Positions 1 to 7,643 of a DNA stretch of 24,586 nucleotides are shown here, piece after piece. Within the stretch, counting starts at the first letter, position 1, and every line of letters starts with the position of its first letter. Origin of the DNA: Bondarzewia mesenterica (taxonomy: Eukaryota > Basidiomycota > Agaricomycetes > Russulales > Bondarzewiaceae). The DNA lies in NCBI GenBank assembly GCA_004802705.1, contig SGPL01000496.1:1-24586 (forward strand), given 5' to 3'. The notes under the pieces were generated by a model, which searched no databases, was not told where the DNA came from, and saw only the letters and a list, made by a program, of their open reading frames with translations. A program made the translations under genes and the position numbers.

Positions 1-214
1 AGTCAACGAGTTTCCATATATCTAGGGGAGAAGGAGAAAAGACGTGGAACTCACAAGGTGAATATCCCGTTTCACTCAACGGCACCTCTCCCAGCGCTTG
101 CACCTCGTCCGTATCCTTCCCGACCTCCTCAACGACCACCGACGCGTCAACCTTCCCTCCCATCTTGAATGGCATGGTTCCGACTCGAGGAAACCCAGAT
201 ATGTGAAATGGCAT
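1..214 (-). CDS. Possible 5' end of an unidentified minus-strand gene, cut by the window edge
   Basis: Read on the minus strand, an ATG at 214 (second ATG at 175) opens a frame that stays open to base 1, about 71 codons, with no stop. The peptide is hydrophilic and acidic in the middle (a VVEEVGKDTDEVQ-type stretch after FKMGGKVDAS), which looks more like coding sequence than noise. A GTGAGT sits near 50 on the minus strand and could be a donor, but the nearest acceptor would give an intron of only about 33 nt, so I favour read-through. I recognise no family. It would be divergent from the GMC relic that starts at 688. It could also be a chance open frame. Confidence 0.35.
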   Translation of the reverse strand, partial: MPFHISGFPRVGTMPFKMGGKVDASVVVEEVGKDTDEVQALGEVPLSETGYSPCEFHVFSPSPLDIWKLVD

Positions 215-687
215 CTGGCGATGGAACGTGATGGAACACATTGCACATGACGGAGATCTACACTGGGTTTTCTCTTCGACGCACAAGGAAGTCAGATGTG
301 TGACACGGGTATCGTATATCTGCTACTTGAAGTTGAAAACGTCAAGACGGACCCGCCTCCTTCCCCTCCAGAAAGGGACCAAATCAGCGTAAATCTGCAC
401 CAATTTGGGATGCAACCTGAGGGTTTGAACGATAGAAACGGTATGCCCGAGTCAGTCAAGTCGAGTCGCGGACTCTTTTACAAGACTCCGATCCCTCGCG
501 GCGTTCTTCGAGTGGTCTCACTTGCAAGTCCTCTAAGCTCGAGCTCCTGCGAGTCACGGCGCCGCCCACATCTGGGCTTTCAGAAACCTTACTCAAAGAA
601 AGACGTAAAAGCTATTTGAGAACAAGTATCACAAAGATCAGTGACTTTTTTCTTTTATTGAAACAGACTGACTCTCTGGACTTGCCA
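215..687. other. Intergenic stretch without a recognised gene
   Basis: This stretch lies between the minus-strand partial frame and the GMC start codon. A 107-codon plus-strand frame (296-619) exists but has no recognisable motif or domain and is best treated as chance. The region would contain the divergent promoters of both neighbours; no clear TATA box was seen. Confidence 0.4.
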
Positions 688-2803
688 ATGTGGCCATTCA
701 ATGATTCTTACTCTCAACGGCCTCTCGCGGAATTAACCACTCATTACGACTATATTGTCATTGACGGCATAGTCTGGTATAGTACTCTTCATTCTTTTTT
801 TTCTGAGACTGTAAACCGAACACCTCATGATTAGGAAGAACCGCTGGATGTGTCCTCGCCCGCCGCCTCAGCGAGGATGGCAACAGCACTGTCTTGCTCG
901 TCGAGAAGGGAGACGCTGCAGATTCGTAAGTGCCTTCTTCGTTCTACAGAATTTTGAAGACGGTATACAGGACAAACTCGCCCGCCTTATCTGCATGGTT
1001 GGCTCTATAGTTGGTTGCATAGGACTCCCTTACCCCCTCTGCATCACTGGTCAGATGGAACACAGCATGGTCTTCGACAGTGCTCCAAGCATTGAGATGG
1101 GCCGTTCTTTTTCCCTCGTTAGTGGCTTGGACCTTGGTGTGACTAGCCGCGTCAACGGTTGTCAATACACGTGCGGCGTCCCTGCACAGTATAACGCCTG
1201 GAGCCATGACGGGCGGAAGGGCTAGTCTTTCAAAGAGCTTAAGCCCTACTTCGACAAGTCGGAGAGCTGGATTAGCCCGGTTTCCAAGGAGTTCCACGGA
1301 TCAAACGGTAAACCGTTGTTTTTCCATGCCCGCCTCATAACATTACTAAACTTTCCACCCTGTCAGGCCCTCTGCAAGTCCGATCTTTTGATTAATACCA
1401 TTACGAATTCTCAGAACGGTGCGTACTCTTGATTGTAGGACTTATATGTACCACTCTTTGTTCATCATTTTTCTAGTACCGCTGAGGCAGCCGAAGGGCT
1501 GGGATTTCCTGGTATAACCGGCATATATTCACCCCTTGAACCTAGCGTAGGCTGCAACAGGATTCAATTTACCATCGACTAGACAGGACAACGTTCGTCT
1601 GCATACCGTGCATATATCCCGGCGAGTTTCGTCAACACTAAGGGCGAGCGCCTTCACATCTTCTGCACAAAAGTCGTGGCTTTCAAGCTGGAGTTCTCTC
1701 ATGCAGACGGTGGTAATCTCCGTGCGCAAAATGTGGTGATACAGACGACTGGCGGAAGCTACAGCCGTAAGGTATGCGTTCATAGGGAAATATTTTGGCT
1801 TGCGAGGTGCTTCGAACGCCTCAGCTTCTCCTGCCCAGGTAAGTCGCAACAATCAGGTTCGCATATGTTTCATTGAGTATCAGCAATGGAATAGGACTGG
1901 AAGATCACCTCAAGGAGATGGGCGTTGAAGTGTTGAAGCACTCACCAGGCGTAGGAGAAAATCGGGTACGACCCATCATCACCGGTCCATGCACATACGT
2001 TGACTATCACGCAGCAAGATCACCTCCTGGTTGCAACATGTTATCACTGTCCGTTGTCTGATTCACTGTGGTCCATGGTCAGACGCCTGACTGCATTTTT
2101 CAGAGAACTTTGCAAGAACCTTCGCTATGGCGCAGGATGGTTCGTGGGCACTATGGCTGAAGGCGAAATATTCGGCTTGTCCTCACTCGTTAGCGCAGAC
2201 GGAAAACCTCACGCGCTCCCTAAGGAGCACGAAGACCCTTCAGACCCAAATAGTTTGCCCGGCTTTGCGGTGATGGCTGTTCATTGCTGGTCACTACTCA
2301 CTATCTACACGACAGTCTACTGACTGCCATCCTCACAGACTCCAATGGCCGATCCTCGTGGTACCGGTATCGATAGGTCGAAAGGCTTTTCGACCTCAAA
2401 TCCGCACTCCTCCTTTCGAAATCCCGTGGGCGCCTGCGCTTGCGTTCCACGAATCCAAACGATGACCCAGACTGCGACATGAAACATCTCACCTCCCCCG
2501 CGGACTATGTTGCTCTTCGTTCAGCGCTCCGTGTGACAGAACAACATGCCAACGAAATGCGTGTCATAGGATGCCATTTGGAGAATGTTCATGTCCCCCA
2601 AAGCCATGACGATGCCGAGTTGGACATTATATCAGAAAGACTGTGAGTACCATGTACCATTACTCGAGCTCGCGTCGCATTTCTTTTTACGGATCTTTAA
2701 TGCGAACGTCTTTCCTATTGCGCCGGCCACCCACCTTCAGGCTCTGGTCTATGGCGCGGCTGAGAAGTGTGCCGATATGATCGGAAAAGGGGGCGTTAAA
2801 TAA
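688..2803 (+). pseudogene. Pseudogene of a GMC oxidoreductase (aryl-alcohol-oxidase-like), copy 1
   Basis: The ATG at 688 starts MWPF...YDYIV, the usual N-terminus of agaricomycete GMC flavoenzymes. Family blocks follow in order: GCVLARRLSED and VLLVEKGDA (FAD/ADP-binding), SRVNGCQYTCGVPAQYNAW (GMC signature 1), EAAEGLGFPG, LRTPQLLL, GIGLEDHLKEMGVEVLKHSPGVGEN, then RYGAGWF, NEMR, HYSSSRR and PATHLQALVYGAAEKCADM near the stop at 2801. Introns are visible at 1308-1366, 1419-1476 and 1839-1883. It is broken. The dinucleotide motif GxGxxG reads DGRTAG, so the first two of its three glycines are lost. In-frame stops occur at 1223 (W codon to TAG), 1393 and 1580. There is a frameshift near 1790, and about 70 bp is missing between the catalytic HYSS motif and the C-terminal block. 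Family members are secreted or intracellular FAD alcohol/sugar oxidases that feed H2O2 to lignin breakdown; this copy cannot make an active enzyme. Confidence 0.85.
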
Positions 2804-3420
2804 TGCATCTGTCGGCCCAGTGAACCAATGACGCTGAATAGCTCACTGGATCGCACAGAGCGGTTCCAATCAACTCGGGCTTGGGGGCATTGCCGTGTGG
2901 CTTGAGTTGAACTCGAATGAATTTCTGGGTCGGCAGGGAATGAAAGGGCGGTGTACCCACGAAGTTTGCTTCCGCGTTCACTGCGTGAAAATCTCATGAC
3001 CTGCACCGATAAGTTAAGCGCTGAGCCGTATTAATGGGAAGGAGCGCCTTTCAGGAGCTTTCAGGGTAAGGCTCGTAATTATGATGGAAAGAACCTGAAT
3101 TGTTCTGACAGCACGCTTCCGATACGAGGACCGGCAGGACCGATTGAAACAAATAGACGAATATGGACGGGAAGTGACGCTATGATATACTTCGAAGTAT
3201 CTTAAATACATCGGTAGTATCTTAAATACATCGGTGCTTATCAACTTCGGAAGAATCTTGAATCCACTGACAGTCGTACATTTATTGCAGTCACGAGTGT
3301 TCGTGTTCAATTGAAGAAGGTACAGAAGCTTTCTAGAGGCGCTGTGGCGCAATGTCTCAAAAACGCCGTACAAGCGATGCATTCCCCTTTCTTTCCTTCT
3401 GCGATAACTCACCTGTGGTA
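2804..3420 (+). repeat. 3' flank of the GMC pseudogene, duplicated at 21264-22065
   Basis: Several blocks recur in the same order downstream of the second GMC copy. Examples are the GAATAGCTCACT-GATCG region near 2835, GGAAGGAGCGCCTTTCAGGAG near 3035, the GATGGAAAGAACCTGA and GACAGCACGCTTCC blocks near 3080-3120, and TTCAATTGAAGAAGGTA near 3306. Similarity fades near 3420. A 196-codon minus-strand frame (3014-3604) and a shorter relative in the other copy both lie here, but indels break the frame between copies, which argues against a real protein. Confidence 0.7.
3196..3235. repeat. Exact 20-bp tandem repeat, two units
   Basis: The unit AGTATCTTAAATACATCGGT occurs at 3196-3215 and again at 3216-3235 without a mismatch. 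It lies inside the duplicated GMC flank. The other flank copy (about 21905-21935) has only one related TTGAATACATC block, so the tandem doubling probably happened after the segmental duplication. Confidence 0.9.
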
Positions 3421-4752
3421 ATATTAGGTAGAGGTGGGTATGCACATTGCAAACATGCCTTGCAGGAACTTGGCAAGGCTTAGGAAAACCAGATGCGAGG
3501 CAACTGGACCGCAGCGTGAGTAATGGGTGAGACAGCAGAAGGCAGAAGGGTATGAAAAATTGAAGTGTTGAAAACTGGGCAACGTCTTGGGAAAGTTCTG
3601 GCAACGGTACTTAGAGGAAAGTCAGGAGACTGCCTAACTTACACGGTGCAAGTTGCAGGAAGTGATGTAGAGTTGTGTTGGAGTTGTGATTTATGCTGTA
3701 GGTTTGAACGGTTCAACATACGATATCGAAAGATTATAAGCACGAACTGACCGCTCCCTTTGTCCACCAACGTGACCCAAAAAAAAGATCAACAGTACTT
3801 ATTGTTTGAGAGATCGTATCCGCTGTTGACATCCCTTCCGCACCGTGACCCGCTCTCTCTATTCGTCGCGGCGTACGTCCCTTTCGTACGTTCCGTCGTA
3901 TGCTGTCTTTCCTTCTTCGACAGTCTGGCGTACCAGAACATGAGCTGACACTCATAAGACCGGAGTTGTATGCGCTATCGAAAGAAACATGTCAGTAGAG
4001 GATGATCTGGTTCACAACGCGCGCGTCGAGGTCGTCGCACTTCATCAAAAAGCTATCGATATTCGTGTGCTCGGTCACACGATGATCCATTCCCTCCCTC
4101 GCATTAAGTTCTCATTCAACCCCATGCTCCAATACTTAACGTAGCAGATGACGTAGACGTGATGAGTAATGTGTAATTTGAGAGCAACAATTTAGTAAAT
4201 TACTGGTACTATTCAATTTCTACCGATCCAAAATTTCGAACGACTTGAACCCTCTTGAATCGCATATTTTAAAAACGTTCACTTTCCAACGACATCCGGA
4301 TCCGCATTCACGTTGGCTCTTCAAGAGGCCGCCGAGGTCTGTGCAGTGTCATCGGTGTCCAGTATACACTGTAGTATTAGTAAGCTAAGCAGTTTAACAC
4401 GGGTGTTTTTGGATCCGAGAACCAATCTTATTCTTAACGATATCGTTGCACGCGGTGGGCGATGGAAATCCATAGTCTGGGACTTGGGCGCTTGTGAGTG
4501 CAACCACAAGAATCAATGCAAGTCTTACCTGCCAGACCAAACTGACAGATAAGGTGGCCAGATTAAAATGAGTGAGTGACGACTAGCCAGAGTGCAAGTC
4601 CGTGGTCAACCCATTCCGTATCCTTCCACCTTGAAGCTTGAGGTTGTATATCGCGCAAGGACGTTTCTCTGCCGCTGAATAGCTGACCTTGGACGACCCA
4701 GTATCCATATCTCAACGCTTCCCAGCACTCTCCTCCTGCAGCGCAAGTGAGG
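3421..4752. other. Gene-free stretch upstream of the P450
   Basis: No frame here has a recognisable domain. The longest (79 codons at 4313-4552 plus) has no family motif. The region is AT-richer around 4160-4280 and ends in the P450 promoter. Confidence 0.4.
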
Positions 4753-4760
4753 TATAAGTA
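4753..4760 (+). promoter_or_regulatory. Candidate TATA box of the P450 gene
   Basis: TATAAGTA lies 37 bases before the P450 start codon. If it directs initiation about 30 bp downstream, the 5' leader would be very short. The call rests on sequence and position only. Confidence 0.35.
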
Positions 4761-4796
4761 CGACCCATCTGCGGATCCGTTCCAGAATCAAGGGCC

Positions 4797-6871
4797 ATGT
4801 CCTCCTACTCTATTCTACTCAATGCCCTCATCGTGGCCCTTCTCGGAGCACTTTACCTTCTCAAACGTCGACGTGAACGTGGACATGGAGATCCCGGTAG
4901 CCGCCCTATGCTCCCCCCGGGACCCAAGGGTCTGCCTTTGCTCGGCAATCTGTTCGATATGCCTAAAAAAGATGAATACCTCGTATTCTCCCAATGGCAT
5001 AAGACATACGGTTCGTCGGTTGAGATGAGGGTCGCCTGGATTCACCCAATCATTCTTTCCCTTCAGGCGACATCTGCTCTGTCACTGTCCTCGGGCAACC
5101 GGTCATCATCGTCAATTCAATTGACAAGGCGTGTAGCATGCTCAACAGACAAATCTACTCCGCTCGACCATATTATACCATGGCCTGTGATCTGGTCGGC
5201 TGGGAACACGCCCTTGTTCTTCTGCCATACGGCGAACGTCTAAAGGCATATCGGAAGATGTTGCACTCTGTCATTGGCACTCGCGCAAACGTGGATAAAT
5301 TCAGATCCACAATTGAGTCGGAGGCCCATCTATGTCTTTCCCGGTTGTTGGACTCAAAAAATGGCTTCAACGCGCCTATTCGGAGGTAAGTTTTTCGCGT
5401 CTACAGCGCAAATTATTAGTGACCTCCCACACCGATAGGGCCATCGGGGCTACGCTCTTGATGATCACGCACGGGTACAAAGTCCGGCAAGACAATGACA
5501 GGCTAATCAGAGTCGCAGACGAAGCCACAGATCAGCTGGGCATCCTACTACTTCCGGGCATGTTCCTTGTTGACTCGCTGCCATTTTGTGAGTCCCACCA
5601 CACCAATCTTGATCTCCGTCTTCTAATGATCGCTGGCACAAAAGTGAAGCATCTTCCCGCCTGGTTTCCTGGCGCCGGCTTCAAAACGTTGGCTCAGAAT
5701 TGGCGGCGTACCTTGCACGGACTGGTCGATCAGTCGTACGATTTCGTCATAGAACAGATGGTGAGTCAAAACACTCCAGAAAAACAACATGTCTTACCAT
5801 ACCGGCGTCTTTATCGTAGGCTAGAGGGAATGCCACCCCGTGCTTTGTGACAGACTTTGTCGAGAACAAAACGGTGACGGAGCAAGAAGAGGTCGACGTC
5901 AAATGGGCTGCGACCAGCATTTATTTAGGTGGTGCTGATATGGCAAGCGTCCAACGGTTCTGCATGCTCGCTACAGATACTCATCCCTGCTCGTTTTCAG
6001 GGTGTGTCTGCGGTCTCCACCCTCATACTGGCCATGACCATGTACCCCGAGGTACAAAAGAAGGCGCAGGCCGAGCTTGACTCTGTAGTCGGCCAGGACA
6101 GGCTTCCTCAACTTAGTGATCGAGATCATCTTCCATACATAAATGCAATGCTACGAGAGACCATTCGTTGGGGCCCGCCCGTGCCCCTTGGTGAGTTGCT
6201 ACAGGTTTTTTCATGTTCAAAAAGCAAATAGTTTACCGACCATGAGACAGGCGCACCCCATTGCGTCACTGAAGACGATGTGTACGATGGATATCTGATT
6301 CCAAAAGGATCTGTCGTTGTCGCCAACCTTTGGTATGCGTTGTCACCCGCACGATTCTCCCTCCGATTTACAATGACGTCCGTTCGTGACAGGCATATCC
6401 TACAAGACCCCACAGTCTATCCTGATCCCGAGGTGTACCGGCCTGAACGGTTCCTGCCTTCGGAAGGCGAACGCGCTCAATCAGACCCCCTCGAGGTCGG
6501 ATTCGGATTCGGACGGAGAGCATGTCCAGGTTCGTTTATTTTCCAGAAGTGCTCCTTGATCTTCTGATCCCAAATGCCATAGGGGTACATCTGAGCGAGG
6601 CATCGCTGTTCATCTTCACGGCGACATTGCTTTCTGTCTTCAAGATGGAGAAGGTTATCGAAAATGGAATTGTGCAAGAGCCGAAGCACGAATTCACCAG
6701 CGGCGTTCTCATGTGCGTGTCCCTCTTCTCGAGCTACAGGTCGCTTGCAGCGTGTTACTGAGCGTTGCCTGACCGCCTCCACTGTTCAGACGGCCAAAGC
6801 CTTTTAAAACTTCCTTCAAGCCACGGTCCGCAAAGGCCGAGGCACTCATCCGGATGGTAGAAGATTGTTGA
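4797..6871 (+). CDS. Cytochrome P450 monooxygenase, ten exons, 513 aa, apparently intact
   Basis: Heme-thiolate monooxygenase, ER-anchored, using electrons from NADPH-P450 reductase. Exons by splice signals and frame: 4797-5010, 5067-5385, 5439-5587, 5645-5760, 5820-5942, 6001-6190, 6251-6332, 6393-6529, 6583-6712, 6790-6871, giving 513 aa, the usual length. The N-terminus has a hydrophobic anchor (about residues 6-22), a KRRR stop-transfer and the PPGPKG hinge (40-45). ExxR is ETIR (360-363), PERF is 415-418, and the heme loop is FGFGRRACPG with Cys442. The I-helix reads GGADMGVS where the family has (A/G)Gx(D/E)T, so the conserved Thr is Met. Intron 5 (5943-6000) fits best as GC-AG, because that choice aligns the I-helix without insertions; the GT alternative at 5949 adds two residues. 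The protein resembles the agaricomycete group annotated as O-methylsterigmatocystin oxidoreductase-like. Substrate and exact CYP family cannot be told by eye. Confidence 0.92.
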
Positions 6872-7287
6872 ATCACTGTATTTCGTTTCTAGTGAATGCT
6901 CCTGTCGTCCTGCAGGGCTTGAATTGGCCGGCAGGTGCACGATGAGCTTGTTATTTGAGTGTAGCATTTTTTACTTGTAAACATACTGTACCAATATTCC
7001 AGCCCAATTGTCTGTAGCCCTTTCTTAATTTAGATGCAATGAAAGACAGTCACGACAAACTTCAGGAAAGACTCAGGCTGAGCGTTGTTATTATGACCCT
7101 CCCAGAACCTGTTTAAAATAAATAAATTACGATTCCCGTTTTAGGGAATCGTTCTTTTACAAGGGCTCTTTTGCGTGAAAATTGTGCGAGAGGCTATGTA
7201 GCAGCGAATCCGTGACTTAGGTAAATAAATTCCCACAATAAGCACAGAATGAAGTACGAAGTGGGGATGCTAGCGCTCGTGCGTGAG
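6872..7287. other. P450 3' flank and left flank of the retrotransposon
   Basis: No gene was recognised. It should hold the P450 3' UTR, and it contains a short palindrome at 7129-7152 (separate entry). It runs directly into the retroelement target site. Confidence 0.45.
7129..7152. repeat. Palindrome shared with 22430-22453
   Basis: ACGATTCCC and GGGAATCGT form a perfect 9-bp inverted repeat around a 6-nt loop. Nearly the same sequence, with one mismatch in the stem, lies at 22430-22453. A shared end of a small transposable element is a reasonable guess. Confidence 0.6.
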
Positions 7288-7292
7288 GCGGA
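7288..7292. repeat. Target site duplication, left copy (GCGGA)
   Basis: GCGGA directly precedes the left LTR, and the identical five bases directly follow the right LTR at 13077-13081. A 5-bp duplication is typical of Ty3/gypsy integrase and fixes the element borders. Confidence 0.92.
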
Positions 7293-7623
7293 TGTAGAGG
7301 CGCTTTGTAAGCGGCCTCGCACTGATCGCACGGGGAGGGACAGGTCACGAATGTGTGATTGCGGAGAACAGGGACTCGAGTCGGGATACAGAGAAGTAGA
7401 GAACGGGGGAAAGAGAAGGTAGTGAGTGAATATAGTAGACGACGAGAGGGTCCTTTTATACAGCAAGCATTGTCCAAATATAGTGAGACCAGTAAGCACG
7501 ATACGGAGCGGGAACGCGAGGTAAGTGTCAAGCAGTGTCAAGCGTAGGCATATGGACAAAAGGAGAGTGTCGTGTCCGCCCGATATGGAGAATGTGGTGG
7601 TGTGTTGTGAGCCAGAGCTTACA
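7293..7623 (-). repeat. 3' LTR (left), 331 bp
   Basis: It matches the right LTR except for four transitions (near 7312, 7369, 7374 and 7589). On the element's strand it starts TGTAAGCTC and ends CTCTACA. Open frames across it (for example 7194-7559 minus) are LTR sequence rather than genes. Confidence 0.93.
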
Positions 7624-7636
7624 CTCTTCCCCTCCC
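7624..7636 (-). other. Polypurine tract
   Basis: Read on the element's strand, GGGAGGGGAAGAG abuts the 3' LTR exactly, the place where plus-strand DNA synthesis is primed in LTR elements. It lies just after the stop of the pol frame. Confidence 0.85.
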
Positions 7637-7643
7637 AGAGAAT

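Noticed and set aside
3014..3604. 196-codon minus-strand frame downstream of GMC copy 1
   Set aside because: It lies in the duplicated flank, but indels shift the frame between the two copies; no domain was seen.
5949..6000. GT-AG version of P450 intron 5
   Set aside because: It keeps the frame but adds two residues inside the I-helix; the GC donor at 5943 gives a gap-free match to the family.
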